A stretch of 64,000 bases of DNA from an uncultured Draconibacterium sp. (GTDB taxonomy: Bacteria; Bacteroidota; Bacteroidia; Bacteroidales; Prolixibacteraceae): assembly GCF_913060805.1 (NCBI RefSeq), contig NZ_CAJXTC010000011.1, forward strand, positions 1 to 64,000, in the 5' to 3' direction. A program made the translations under genes and the position numbers. Below the pieces are notes generated by a model. The model worked only from the letters and a program-made list of their open reading frames with translations. It searched no databases and was not told the origin of the DNA. Below are positions 1-8,874 of this stretch, in pieces. The stretch's first letter is position 1, and every line of letters begins with the position of its first letter.

Positions 1-653
1 TGGCTATCGGTAGTTCCCAGGTACGAACACAGGTTAATCACCTGGTCGCGGAAACAGTGCCCGTCGCTCAGCAGCCAAATTTCGGGTGTTGCAATGTCTT
101 CAACCGTAATTTCTTTTTGCTTGTGCAGTTTGTGTCCGCTGTTGGCATAAATCAACATTTCTTCGTAAAACAGTGGTTTCTCCAGTATCTTTTCTTCATG
201 AAGTGGAGTTACCAGAATACCCACGTCGATAAGGTCTTTGTGCAAAAGATTGATGATATTTTCGGTGGTTGCTTCCACAACCTTAATGAAAATATTCGGG
301 TATTTCTTTTTGTAATTTCCAACAAAAATTGGGAGTAGGTACGGCGCAAGCGTTGGAATAATCCCAATGCGCAACATCCCTGAAACCTGGTTTTTATGGT
401 CTTTTACAATGTTGTTTATCTCTTCGGCCTGTTTTAAAACCACACGCGCTTGTTCAATAATCCGAACACCAACATCGGTTGGGATTAGCGGTTGTTTACT
501 CCTGTCGAAAATAATGATCTCGAGGTCTTCTTCCAGCTTTTTAATTTGCATGGAAAGCGTTGGCTGTGTGATAAAACAAGATTCAGCAGCTTTGCCAAAA
601 TGACGATGGGTGTCAACGGCAACTATATACTCTAATTGGGTTAGGGTAATCAT
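1..653 (-). CDS. oxyR: OxyR-type LysR regulator, truncated by the window edge
   Basis: Hydrogen-peroxide-sensing transcription activator of the LysR family. The first 217 residues are visible; the 3' part lies beyond base 1. Residues 1-60 form the winged HTH (MITLTQLEYIVAV..., AAESCFITQPTLSMQIKKLE) and an effector domain follows. The motif DGHCFRDQVINLC carries two cysteines nine residues apart (C200, C209), matching the redox pair C199/C208 of E. coli OxyR. That separates it from generic LysR proteins. The start is the ATG at 653. A perfect ATAG-N7-CTAT element lies 27 bases upstream and suggests autoregulation. Confidence in the family is high; the regulon cannot be seen. Confidence 0.93.
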   Translation of the reverse strand, partial: MITLTQLEYIVAVDTHRHFGKAAESCFITQPTLSMQIKKLEEDLEIIIFDRSKQPLIPTDVGVRIIEQARVVLKQAEEINNIVKDHKNQVSGMLRIGIIPTLAPYLLPIFVGNYKKKYPNIFIKVVEATTENIINLLHKDLIDVGILVTPLHEEKILEKPLFYEEMLIYANSGHKLHKQKEITVEDIATPEIWLLSDGHCFRDQVINLCSYLGTTDS

Positions 654-679
654 GGCGTAAGTCGATTTTTGATTTAAAG

Positions 680-694
680 ATAGAAAAAATCTAT
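680..694. promoter_or_regulatory. OxyR-like operator ATAG-N7-CTAT
   Basis: ATAG, seven bases (AAAAAAT), then CTAT. This is the dyad module known for OxyR sites. It sits 27 bp before the oxyR ATG. No second module is found at the expected 7-bp spacing on either side, so only one dimer site is present. A near-match to the -7 element (TATCTTTA on the minus strand, 675-682) overlaps it, as expected for autorepression. The function is inferred. Confidence 0.55.
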
Positions 695-768
695 AATTCT
701 GAGCCTTAAGTTGAGGTTAATTCAATTTAGTAAAATAAATACGCTTGTAAGGTATTGAAAATTAGTTG

Positions 769-1284
769 CTAAATGCAGGTTTGTTGGCGATACCACTCGA
801 ATGCAGCCACTGATAATGCATTCGAAATATTTAACGATTTACACCCGCCGGGCATGGGAATGTACACACTTTTATTGGCCATTTTAATAATGTTTTCGGG
901 GAGTCCGTGCGATTCGCTTCCCGCAAGGAGTATGGTTTTTGGTGATAGTTTTTCGCGGTAAATATTTGTGGCTCCGTCGCAGGTCTCCACAATGGTGAGC
1001 TGAAAATCGGCACCCAGCAGTTCAATAAAATCGTTTTCTGAAATAAAGCGCCACTTCATCTGGTCGTATGAAAATCCGGCGGTCTTTTTAATTTTAGATT
1101 CACGGTGATTTTCCGATTCGCGAACGAACAAAACTTCCTGAGCTCCAAGATTATGAGCCAAGCGAATTATTTTGCCAATATTCTCGGAATTCGACAAGTG
1201 CCAGGCCGCAATTATAATGGCGCTGCTTTCGGGAAATTTCTCGTCGTCTTTCGCATTAAAAAACTGTACAGAATTGGTGTTCAT
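769..1284 (-). CDS. SpoU/TrmH-family RNA 2'-O-methyltransferase
   Basis: 171-residue SPOUT-class methyltransferase that transfers a methyl group from SAM to a ribose 2'-OH in tRNA or rRNA. All three SpoU motifs are visible: motif 1 (SNSENIGKIIRLAHNLGA, about residues 31-48), motif 2 (LLAGSESHGLPENI) and motif 3 (IPMPGGCKSLNISNALSVAA), which together form the trefoil-knot SAM site. The length fits a minimal catalytic domain without the extra N-terminal substrate domain of RlmB, so it may be TrmL- or TrmH-like. The RNA target cannot be told from sequence. It is divergent from the lipoprotein gene starting at 1372. Confidence 0.85.
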   Translation of the reverse strand: MNTNSVQFFNAKDDEKFPESSAIIIAAWHLSNSENIGKIIRLAHNLGAQEVLFVRESENHRESKIKKTAGFSYDQMKWRFISENDFIELLGADFQLTIVETCDGATNIYREKLSPKTILLAGSESHGLPENIIKMANKSVYIPMPGGCKSLNISNALSVAAFEWYRQQTCI

Positions 1285-1323
1285 GATAATAAACCGGCTT
1301 TTCTTCGTTACTATTTAAAATAC

Positions 1324-1331
1324 TACTTTTG
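1324..1331 (+). promoter_or_regulatory. Bacteroidota -7 element TACTTTTG
   Basis: Matches TAnnTTTG exactly and lies 41 bp before the ATG at 1372 in the divergent gap. It supports the start at 1372 rather than an in-frame start at 1105, which would overlap the methyltransferase gene. No convincing -33 TTTG was found. Confidence 0.5.
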
Positions 1332-1371
1332 TGCAAAAGGAAAGTTGTCAAAAATAAACAATTATATACGA

Positions 1372-2169
1372 ATGAAGATTTCTGTTCAATACTTGGTGCT
1401 TTTAGTGCTAATAATTTTTGTTTCATGTGGCCCGTCGGATGAAGATAAGGCGCGTGTAAAGATCGATCTGGCGAAAAATCTGCTGGCTAAAAGCGATACG
1501 GCTGAAGCGATTCGTCAGTTAGACAGTATTCCGAAACTGTACCCGGAGGCCATGTATTCGGCCAATGCCGCTAAAAATCTGTTGCAGGAAGTTCGTTTTG
1601 AGGTCATGCAACGGAAAGAGGCAGAGTTGGATTCGGTAAACGTGCAGGTTGCAGAACTGGAAAAATCGTTTGTAAAAGAGAAAACCGAATTCGACCGTTA
1701 TGAACAATACACGCATAAACGCCAAACATTTAAGCGTGCGTGGGATCGCTCGTACATTCAAGTGCATTTAGATGAGCGTGGCGAGTTGTATTTGAGTAGT
1801 AATTATCATGGCGAAAACTGGTTGAATCACACCGGACTTCGTGTGTACGACAGCGGCGATGATGCTAAAACAGAAGAGATTCCGATTGGTTCGGTTGATA
1901 ACCATCGCAGCGATTTTATGGAAGCCAAGTGGGAAAAAGTATCGTACCGAAACGGAAAAGACAATGGCGTTATTGAGTTTATAGCCAATAATGTTGACCG
2001 CAACCTGAAAGCTGTTTTTCTGGGGAACGAGTACTACTATATTATTCTGGAAACCTACGATAAAGAAGCTGTTCGTGATGCGCTGGCTTTATCAAAAGCT
2101 ATTAAAAAACGCAATAAACTGGAACAGGAGGTAAAAGCGTTGGGGCAGAAGATTAATTTTCAGCAATAA
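1372..2169 (+). CDS. Lipoprotein of unknown function with coiled-coil
   Basis: 265-residue predicted lipoprotein with signal peptide MKISVQYLVLLVLIIFVSCG; the lipid-modified Cys is about residue 19. Residues about 25-65 look like a TPR-type helical pair (KNLLAKSDTAEAIRQLDSIP), followed by a charged helical stretch (RKEAELDSVNVQVAELEKSF) and a soluble domain rich in beta strands. A second helix (LEQEVKALGQK) closes the protein. No family recognised. It is followed after 11 bases by a SIMPL-domain gene on the same strand, so they probably form one transcript. The start is set by the signal peptide and the -7 element. Confidence 0.75.
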   Translation: MKISVQYLVLLVLIIFVSCGPSDEDKARVKIDLAKNLLAKSDTAEAIRQLDSIPKLYPEAMYSANAAKNLLQEVRFEVMQRKEAELDSVNVQVAELEKSFVKEKTEFDRYEQYTHKRQTFKRAWDRSYIQVHLDERGELYLSSNYHGENWLNHTGLRVYDSGDDAKTEEIPIGSVDNHRSDFMEAKWEKVSYRNGKDNGVIEFIANNVDRNLKAVFLGNEYYYIILETYDKEAVRDALALSKAIKKRNKLEQEVKALGQKINFQQ

Positions 2170-2180
2170 TCTGAAAGCGT

Positions 2181-2882
2181 ATGAAGAATTCAACGGCAGT
2201 AATTTTAGGCATTTTTATGGTGCTGGCCTTTGGTTTGTTTGGTGTGTTTTTCAAACAATCGCGGCAACAGCAGCAAACAGTAAAAGTGGTGGGTTATGCT
2301 ACTCACGAATTCGAAAGCAACGTGGTGAAATGGACTGTGAGTCTTTCGCAACGTGTTTCCATGTCGGGTACTGAAGAAGGTTACCGCCTGATGGCTAAAA
2401 AGCTCGGAACATTCAAAAAAGTTTGGGAGAGCACAGGCATTTCTACCGACGAATTTAAAGTGTTTCCAATAAGTGTAAACCGCGAGTATTCAAATGGCGG
2501 GCAATCGGGTTACAACCTCACACAACGTATTTATATTCTTTCTGACGATTTAAAAAAGATTGAGGAAATCGCCATCGACCCGGCGGTTTTTGTAAATGCA
2601 GGACTGGCTTTCGATAATTCGCAAATGGAATTTTTTAGCACTGAGCTGGAAGAAATTAAAAAGGAGTTGCTTGGTGCGGCAACACAAAATGCCCGCGAAC
2701 GCGCCGATCTGATTGTATCTACAACCGACTTAAAGGTAGATAAGCTGCTTTCGGCACGTAGTGGCGTTTTTCAAATCACAGAACCTTATTCTACTGAAGT
2801 GGCCGGTTATGGTGTGCACAATACCAGTTCGCCAACCAAAAACATTAAAGTTACCGTATCGGCCGAATTCTCATTGAAATAA
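2181..2882 (+). CDS. SIMPL (DUF541) domain protein
   Basis: 233 residues. An N-terminal signal anchor (about residues 5-25) is followed by a SIMPL/DUF541 domain recognised by the opening VKVVGYATHEFESNVVKWTV, the middle YNLTQRIYILSDDLKKIEEI and the C-terminal strand NIKVTVSAEFSLK. The family occurs in the periplasm or attached to membranes. Proposed roles are envelope stress tolerance and adhesion, but no enzyme activity is known. It lies between two lipoprotein genes with 11-base spacing on both sides and is likely part of the same operon. Confidence 0.8.
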   Translation: MKNSTAVILGIFMVLAFGLFGVFFKQSRQQQQTVKVVGYATHEFESNVVKWTVSLSQRVSMSGTEEGYRLMAKKLGTFKKVWESTGISTDEFKVFPISVNREYSNGGQSGYNLTQRIYILSDDLKKIEEIAIDPAVFVNAGLAFDNSQMEFFSTELEEIKKELLGAATQNARERADLIVSTTDLKVDKLLSARSGVFQITEPYSTEVAGYGVHNTSSPTKNIKVTVSAEFSLK

Positions 2883-2893
2883 AACCAGAATTT

Positions 2894-4114
2894 ATGCTTG
2901 TCAGAACATTTAAGGTTTTTGTCGGATTTATTATTCTCCTCACCATTTCAGGGTGTGGCAATAAAAACCCCGAAAAATTGAGTGTTGAGGCGTTGCCAAT
3001 TGATGCTGTGGTTAATGGAAATATTCTTTCCGGGCCTTCAGCGCTTAACGATTCCGACCGTTTTGTTTGGGGCGGCAGCGTATTAAAAGGCGACGACGGA
3101 AAATACCACATGATATACAATGTTTTTGAATGTGGCGATTCATTGCCGGCGTTTACCAATGGCTGGGTACTTGGCTCGAAACTGGCTTATGCCATTTCGG
3201 ATTATCCTGATCGTGATTTTCAGTTTAAAAAAATAGTATTGCGTGGTCGTGCTCTCGAAGGCGACAGCACTGCCTGGGACGCTCAAATGGTATCGAATCC
3301 GCATCTGAAAAAGTTTAACGGAAAATATTACCTGTATTTTATCGGCTCGAAAGATCCGGGTGTGCAGCCCGCAGGTTCGCCCGGCGAAAAGCTGAGCAAA
3401 CGAAACCGTGTTCAGCAAAACCAAAAAATTGCGGTTATCGAGTTTGATAGTTTCGAGGATCTGATGGAAGGAAATTTTAGCCGCCCCGACGAGCCTTTGC
3501 TAGCGCCCCGAACCCGTGTGAAGCCTGATAATATTGTTAATCCGTCGCCGGAAGGAACGCAGCCAAAACCCGACAATATTATTGTGGTAAATCCTGCAGT
3601 AACTTATCGCCCGGACGATGGGAAATACCTGCTGTATTTTAAAGGAAACCTTTACGACCCAAACTGGCGCGGTGTTCACGGTGTTGCTCTGTCTGATTCG
3701 CCAACAGGACCATTTACACCGCTTGATGATATTATTTTTGATTTCAGGACAGAGGACGGGAAAATTGCATCGGCCGAAGATCCGTATGTTTGGTATCACA
3801 AAACGCAACAGAAATTTTATGCCGTATTCAAGGATTTTTCGGGCAAAATTACCGGTGCAGATCCGGGTTTGGCAATTCTTGAATCAACCGACGGAATAAA
3901 ATGGACAAAACCTGCCGATCCGTTTTTTATGAAAAAGCAAGTGGTGCTACAATTGGGCGATACCATAAAAGTAGATCGTTTGGAGCGTCCGCAATTGTTA
4001 ATTGACGAAGAAGGGAATCCGGAGGTTCTTTACGCAGCCTGTTCCATTATCAATATTAACCCGACCAAAAAAGGCGAATCGTTTAATGTGCAAATTCCAC
4101 TTCGGAATAAGTAA
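2894..4114 (+). CDS. GH43-like five-bladed beta-propeller lipoprotein
   Basis: 406-residue predicted lipoprotein (MLVRTFKVFVGFIILLTISGCG, lipobox ISGC). The mature part shows the blade pattern of the GH43/GH32/GH117 superfamily: WGGSVLKGDDGKYHMIYNVF, then WDAQMVSNPHLKKFNGKYYLYF, VNPAVTYRPDDGKYLLYFKG, and SAEDPYVWYHKTQQKFYAVF. Acidic residues in the expected blade positions (ASAEDPYVW) suggest a catalytic site. The substrate cannot be assigned. No SusC/SusD pair is nearby, so this is not a complete polysaccharide utilisation locus. The start is set by the signal peptide. Confidence 0.75.
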   Translation: MLVRTFKVFVGFIILLTISGCGNKNPEKLSVEALPIDAVVNGNILSGPSALNDSDRFVWGGSVLKGDDGKYHMIYNVFECGDSLPAFTNGWVLGSKLAYAISDYPDRDFQFKKIVLRGRALEGDSTAWDAQMVSNPHLKKFNGKYYLYFIGSKDPGVQPAGSPGEKLSKRNRVQQNQKIAVIEFDSFEDLMEGNFSRPDEPLLAPRTRVKPDNIVNPSPEGTQPKPDNIIVVNPAVTYRPDDGKYLLYFKGNLYDPNWRGVHGVALSDSPTGPFTPLDDIIFDFRTEDGKIASAEDPYVWYHKTQQKFYAVFKDFSGKITGADPGLAILESTDGIKWTKPADPFFMKKQVVLQLGDTIKVDRLERPQLLIDEEGNPEVLYAACSIININPTKKGESFNVQIPLRNK

Positions 4115-4197
4115 CGGGAATTCTATTATTTTTGGCCTCAAAATTATAGCCGGCAAAACCAAGAGTTTTACGGCCAACTAACAATTTGTTTATTCGC

Positions 4198-4770
4198 ATG
4201 AGCCAAAATCCCAGCAGAGCAAAACAAGCAAAACTGATTCGGAATTTCAGAAAGATACACCGCATTACAGGTGTTGTATTATTTGTATTTTTCCTGTTTG
4301 TATCCGTTTCCGGAATTTTATTGACGTGGAAAAAGAACAGTGGTGGTCTTATTTTGGCCAAGTCGCAAAAGGGAACTTCAACCGAGTTGAGCGAATGGCT
4401 GCCCATCGACAGTTTGCATACAATTGCCCTTCAGGTTTTCCGCGATTCTATTTCGGCTGAAGGCGTGCCTGAACTGGATAAAATAGATGTCCGACAAAAC
4501 AAGGGGATGGTAAAATTTGTGTTTGAAGAAGGTTATTGGGGTGTTCAGTTAGATGGTGCCACCGGAGCGGTTCTGCAAATTGAACGCCGCTGGTCGGATT
4601 TAGTCGAAAATATACACGATGGTTCGGTGCTCGATCACTGGTTTCGGACTGATGGAGGACTGAAACTTTTTTATTCCAGCATTACAGGTTTGGCGCTGTT
4701 GTTATTCAGTGTAACCGGATTTTGGTTGTGGTACGGGCCAAAACGTATGCGGAGAAAAATAGAACGCTGA
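4198..4770 (+). CDS. PepSY-associated TM protein
   Basis: 190 residues counted from ATG 4198 (a TTG at 4186 is a less likely start). FRKIHRITGVVLFVFFLFVSVSGILLTWK is a first membrane helix with the typical H...G pattern of PepSY-TM (PiuB-like) proteins; a periplasmic PepSY-like segment follows, then a second helix (GLALLLFSVTGFWLWYGPKR). Larger relatives are linked to ferric-siderophore reduction. This two-helix version is short and lacks that evidence. It is followed by a convergent gene at 4806. Confidence 0.75.
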   Translation: MSQNPSRAKQAKLIRNFRKIHRITGVVLFVFFLFVSVSGILLTWKKNSGGLILAKSQKGTSTELSEWLPIDSLHTIALQVFRDSISAEGVPELDKIDVRQNKGMVKFVFEEGYWGVQLDGATGAVLQIERRWSDLVENIHDGSVLDHWFRTDGGLKLFYSSITGLALLLFSVTGFWLWYGPKRMRRKIER

Positions 4771-4805
4771 TGACACGGATTTTTGGGATATTCGCCGATT
4801 TGGAA

Positions 4806-6395
4806 TTACCCTTTGCGTTTGATCTTTAATTTCTGCCCTATATACAATCCGCGATCGTTTTTCAGCTGATTTAGTCGCATTATCTCATCGGCCGAAATTC
4901 CTGCATATTTTTGAGCAATGTCCCACAAGGTATCGCCTTTTCGCACCGTGTAATACTCGTAGTTCGGATCAAGTGGTTTTGTTTCGCGCGTTGTCGTTGT
5001 TGTAGACGTTTTTCCGATCGATGCCTGTTTCTGAGCAAAACTCATAGAAGTAACTTTCTCATACTTTTCCTTGTCTTTTTCAGGAACGTAAATAGCCAGT
5101 TTCTGGCCCACACGAATCATATCTCGACTGATGTTGTTCCAGTACCGTAAATCGGATGCGCGCACATGAAACCACGACGATATAAAACCAACGTTATCGC
5201 CTGCTTTAACGGTGTAAACAACCTTTGCTTTTCCTTTTATATCAACAGGCGTAAAATAGCTGCTGTTGCTGGTTGTTGGATCCATTAAAGTATTGTTGGG
5301 GAAGTATTTATTGCGCTCGTAAGCAAAAATTGCGGTGTCAAGATCAACAAAATCCAGGATCACATCATTCGGTAAAACCAGCGGATATGGTTTGCTTGCT
5401 TTAGCCGGAATAACATCGCGGCGATACATTGGATTGAGTGCACGTAGTTGTTCCTTTTCGATATGCAGTTTTGCGCTAACCTGATCGAAGTGCAGGTAGT
5501 CGTTCACCATTATGGTATCAACCGATAGCTCGATCTCCGGGTAACGCGGAACGAGATTGTGTTCCTTGTAATATTCGAAGGTGTAAGTTGCCGCAATAAA
5601 TGCCGGCACGTAACCTCTGGTTTCGCGTGGCAGGCGGTAGTAGATTTCCCAGTAATTTCTTTTGCCTCCCGAGCGGCGGATGGCACGGTTTACATTTCCG
5701 GGGCCACAGTTGTAGGCTGCAATGGCTAAATGCCAGTCGCCATAAATGTCGTGCAATTTTGTAAGATAGCGGGCAGCAGCATCGGTTGCTTTTATCGGGT
5801 CGCGGCGCTCGTCGACAAACGAAGTAATCTCCAGTTTCATGTTGCGGGCAGTGCCGTACATAAATTGCCACAAACCGTTTGCGCCAACTCTCGAACGCGC
5901 CGTTGGATTTAATGCCGATTCAATAATGGCCAGGTATTTTATCTCCAGCGGCATGTCGTATTTATCCAGCGTTTCCTCAAAAATAGGGAAGTAGTAGGCC
6001 GATAAGCCAAGCATCACCTCAACGAGGTCACGACGCTTTTCGGAGTACATTTTTATGTAGTTTTTCACCACTTTATTGTACGACAGATCAACAACCTGTT
6101 CAATGTCTTTTAAGCGGTTGATGTAGACTGAATCGGGCAGGTTTTTAGGGAAATCGAGTGTTGTTACTTCCGAACGATCGAAATTAAAGCGGTTCTGAAT
6201 ATCCCACGAGCTCATCATGCTGTCCATCTGGTCTGAAAGGACAGGATTCAGCATATCGTCAACATCTAATTCGTTAAAACCAACAGTGTCTGTCTGCAGT
6301 TTTAAGTCATCTAATGTTAGCGCCGTGTCAACTTCCTGCGCAAGTGCATTCGTAAAAAATAAAATCGAAAATATATAAATCGTAAAATATCTCAT
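4806..6395 (-). CDS. mltD: MltD-like lytic transglycosylase with two LysM domains
   Basis: 529 residues, signal peptide (MRYFTIYIFSILFFTNALAQ). It cleaves the glycan strand of peptidoglycan in the periplasm. The SLT domain starts near residue 140; the catalytic Glu is E159 in LAIIESALNPTARS, followed by GLWQFM and the AIAAYNCGPGNVNRAI motif. Two C-terminal LysM modules bind peptidoglycan: VVYTVKAGDNVGFISSWFH (about 390-436) and YYTVRKGDTLWDIAQKYAG (about 479-527). It lies 1 base after the DUF5683 gene, completing the parA-parB-DUF5683-mltD order common in Bacteroidota. Confidence 0.93.
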   Translation of the reverse strand: MRYFTIYIFSILFFTNALAQEVDTALTLDDLKLQTDTVGFNELDVDDMLNPVLSDQMDSMMSSWDIQNRFNFDRSEVTTLDFPKNLPDSVYINRLKDIEQVVDLSYNKVVKNYIKMYSEKRRDLVEVMLGLSAYYFPIFEETLDKYDMPLEIKYLAIIESALNPTARSRVGANGLWQFMYGTARNMKLEITSFVDERRDPIKATDAAARYLTKLHDIYGDWHLAIAAYNCGPGNVNRAIRRSGGKRNYWEIYYRLPRETRGYVPAFIAATYTFEYYKEHNLVPRYPEIELSVDTIMVNDYLHFDQVSAKLHIEKEQLRALNPMYRRDVIPAKASKPYPLVLPNDVILDFVDLDTAIFAYERNKYFPNNTLMDPTTSNSSYFTPVDIKGKAKVVYTVKAGDNVGFISSWFHVRASDLRYWNNISRDMIRVGQKLAIYVPEKDKEKYEKVTSMSFAQKQASIGKTSTTTTTRETKPLDPNYEYYTVRKGDTLWDIAQKYAGISADEIMRLNQLKNDRGLYIGQKLKIKRKG

Positions 6396-6396
6396 C

Positions 6397-7056
6397 TTAA
6401 AAAGTAAAAGTGCAACTTACACCATAAACGTATTGAAAATTCTGGTATTGCATTGTAGGCTGCCAGTTAAAAGTCAGGTCTTCGCTGATATCAAAATCGT
6501 ACAAGTGTGCGTCAACGCTTGCATCGATGATGTTCAGTCCGTAAAATCCAATGATACTGATAATTAGCAAGTCGCGATTACGCCGGTAGTAACTTTGTTG
6601 TTTGTCGAGCCCGGATTTAAAATTGTTGTAATGAGTAGGGTTATTTAAGTCGTAATACTGCGCAGCCTCCAAATCCATATACGAATTTGTTGGATCGTCT
6701 GGTCCGTATGGTCCGTCTCCATCAGTTAAATCTGCGTATGCCTGACGCATAATTGTGTAGTTGTCGTTGTTCCAGTGAATAAAATAACCTATGGTTCCGA
6801 AACCTGCATAAATTAACGGAATTTTCCAGTATTTTTTGTTGTACGCCTGTCCAAGTCCCGGTAAAAATGTAGAATAGAGGGTTGCTTTTTTAGGCGAATG
6901 TTCAACCTTTGTTGGTACTTCATTTGCCTGTGCAATAAAAGCAGAATCCTGCGCAGTGGTTTGCCCCAGCAAGTTAATACTGAAAAACAATGGCAGGCTA
7001 AGAAGCAATATTTTTGAAAAAAAACCGCGTTTAATCACACTAATAATTTTGCGCAA
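6397..7056 (-). CDS. DUF5683 domain protein
   Basis: 219 residues with a signal peptide or signal anchor (FFSKILLLSLPLFFSINLLG). The conserved core PKKATLYSTFLPGLGQAYNK, followed by KYWKIPLIYAGFGTIGYFIHW, identifies DUF5683, a Bacteroidota family of unknown function. A second hydrophobic segment is NRDLLIISIIGFYGLNIIDA, and the C-terminal strands end in FTF as in outer-membrane proteins. Its constant position next to parB and mltD suggests a link with cell-wall growth or envelope assembly; this is inferred from context only. Confidence 0.82.
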   Translation of the reverse strand: MRKIISVIKRGFFSKILLLSLPLFFSINLLGQTTAQDSAFIAQANEVPTKVEHSPKKATLYSTFLPGLGQAYNKKYWKIPLIYAGFGTIGYFIHWNNDNYTIMRQAYADLTDGDGPYGPDDPTNSYMDLEAAQYYDLNNPTHYNNFKSGLDKQQSYYRRNRDLLIISIIGFYGLNIIDASVDAHLYDFDISEDLTFNWQPTMQYQNFQYVYGVSCTFTF

Positions 7057-7096
7057 AAATAGAAAATACCCTTAGTAATTGTGTGATCCTTAAGGT

Positions 7097-7963
7097 TTAT
7101 TTTTGATTTTCAATTATTTTAACAATTCTTTCCAGGTCGGCTTCCGACTTAAACGGAATGGTAATCTTTCCTTTTCCTTTCTCGTTCATCGAGAAATCGA
7201 TACGTCGGCTGAAAATTTTATCGAGCTGCGTTTTAATAATCTTAAACTCTTTTGGGAACTTGGGTTTTTTCGTGTCGCCAGTTTTCTCTTCGCTTGAATT
7301 TAAATCGCGAACAACTTCTTCAACTTTGCGAACGGAAAGCCCGTGTTTTATAATCTGCTCGAAGATCATGATCTGCGTATCGGCATCATCGATATTAATG
7401 ATGGCACGCGCATGACCCATCGATATTTCTTTGTCGATCAATCCTTTTTGTACAATGGCCGGAAGTTTTAATAAACGCAGGTAGTTGGCAATAGTGGAGC
7501 GTTTTTTACCCACACGTCCGCTTAGTTCTTCCTGGGTGTATTCCAACTCGTCCATCAGGCGTTGGTAGCTTAGTGCAATTTCGATAGAATCGAGGTCTTC
7601 GCGCTGAATGTTTTCAACCAGCGCCATTTCCAACATTCCATCGTCTTTGGCTTTGCGCACATAAGCCGGTATTTTATTCAGTCCTGCCAGTTGCGATGCC
7701 CTAAAACGGCGTTCTCCGGCAATGATCTGGTATTTGTCGTCGCCAACTTTTCGTAAGGTAATGGGCTGTATCAACCCGATTTCTTTGATGGAAGCCGAAA
7801 GTTCTGCCAGTGCCTCTTCATCAAATTTCGATCGGGGTTGAAAAGGATTTGCTTCTATCTTGCTTAATTCAATTTCATCCAGTCCGGCGCCTTGCTGCAT
7901 TTTTTCAGCATCGTCGATAAGTGCGCCTAATCCTCTTCCAAGTGCATTCCTTTTTGCCATCAT
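7097..7963 (-). CDS. parB: Chromosome partitioning protein ParB
   Basis: 288 residues. ParB binds parS and spreads as a CTP-dependent clamp to organise the origin region. Visible are the N-terminal RGLGALID signature, the CTP-binding GERRFRASQLAG box (about residue 85-95), the partner motif ENIQREDLDSIE, the HTH (RVGKKRSTIANYLRLLKLP) and the C-terminal dimerisation tail. The start could be either of two adjacent ATGs (MMAKRN). It lies 16 bases after parA and is co-transcribed with it. No clear parS site was found in the window. Confidence 0.95.
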   Translation of the reverse strand: MMAKRNALGRGLGALIDDAEKMQQGAGLDEIELSKIEANPFQPRSKFDEEALAELSASIKEIGLIQPITLRKVGDDKYQIIAGERRFRASQLAGLNKIPAYVRKAKDDGMLEMALVENIQREDLDSIEIALSYQRLMDELEYTQEELSGRVGKKRSTIANYLRLLKLPAIVQKGLIDKEISMGHARAIINIDDADTQIMIFEQIIKHGLSVRKVEEVVRDLNSSEEKTGDTKKPKFPKEFKIIKTQLDKIFSRRIDFSMNEKGKGKITIPFKSEADLERIVKIIENQK

Positions 7964-7979
7964 ACTTACTTAAGAATGT

Positions 7980-8780
7980 TTAATTTATAACAACATTGTC
8001 TTTCGACATTTTAGTCATGGCATTGCGCTGTAAAATTTCGCGCGCCAGGTTCATGTGGTTAATTGCTCCTTTCGAGCTTGCATCGTAAAGTACCACCGGC
8101 TTTCCGTAACTTGGTGCTTCACTTAATTTTACGTTACGCTGAATTACAGTGTCGAATACCATTTCCTGGAAGTGGTGTTTTACTTCCTCCAAAACCTGGT
8201 TCGACAGGTTCAAACGACCGTCGTACATGGTTAACAGGAATCCTTCGATACTCAATTCCGGGTTCAACCGGTTTTGAATGATCTTGATCGTATTCAGCAG
8301 TTTTCCAAGTCCTTCCAATGCAAAATATTCGCACTGAACAGGAATAATTACAGAATCAGACGCAGTCAGGGCATTTACGGTAATTAATCCCAATGATGGT
8401 GAGCAATCGATAAAAATAAAATCGTATTTGTCTTTTATGGTTTCCAATGCCGATTTTAGCACTTTCTCGCGATTAGGCAGGTTTAGCATTTCAATTTCAG
8501 CACCCACCAAGTCAATGTGCGAAGGAATCAAATCGAGATTGTCGATGCCGGTGTGTAAAACCGCTTTTTCGGCTTCCACCTCATTTACAATACATTCGTA
8601 AATGCTTGATTGCACATTTCTCAGGTCGAATCCCAATCCCGATGTGGCATTTGCCTGCGGATCGGCATCAATAATCAGGACTTTTTGTTCAAGTACTGCC
8701 AGACTTGCAGCCAGATTAATTGTTGTGGTTGTTTTACCAACTCCTCCCTTCTGGTTTGCTAACGAAATTATTTTTCCCAT
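7980..8780 (-). CDS. parA: Chromosome partitioning ATPase ParA/Soj
   Basis: 266 residues. ATPase of the ParA/MinD family that moves ParB-parS complexes over the nucleoid. The deviant Walker A KGGVGKTTTTINLA (residues 11-24), the switch I region DADPQANATSGLG and Walker B FIFIDCSPSLGLITVNAL are intact. The length is that of chromosomal Soj without an N-terminal HTH. A TAACTTTG -7 element lies 32 bp upstream. Confidence 0.95.
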   Translation of the reverse strand: MGKIISLANQKGGVGKTTTTINLAASLAVLEQKVLIIDADPQANATSGLGFDLRNVQSSIYECIVNEVEAEKAVLHTGIDNLDLIPSHIDLVGAEIEMLNLPNREKVLKSALETIKDKYDFIFIDCSPSLGLITVNALTASDSVIIPVQCEYFALEGLGKLLNTIKIIQNRLNPELSIEGFLLTMYDGRLNLSNQVLEEVKHHFQEMVFDTVIQRNVKLSEAPSYGKPVVLYDASSKGAINHMNLAREILQRNAMTKMSKDNVVIN

Positions 8781-8811
8781 TTATAGCGTCTTTTTTATTC
8801 TTGAGCGGTTT

Positions 8812-8819
8812 CAAAGTTA
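8812..8819 (-). promoter_or_regulatory. -7 element TAACTTTG for parAB
   Basis: Exact TAnnTTTG match on the minus strand, 31 bp before the parA ATG. A TTTG lies upstream (8836-8839) but at 16 rather than about 19 bp spacing, so the -33 element is uncertain. Confidence 0.5.
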
Positions 8820-8874
8820 ACAATTTACAGATAACCAAAGTGAAATTTTAGGGGCGGGCAGGGGGATAATTTGG

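Noticed and set aside
1105-1371. Extended N-terminus of the lipoprotein gene
   Set aside because: It would overlap the methyltransferase gene, and the signal peptide and lipobox only fit a start at 1372.
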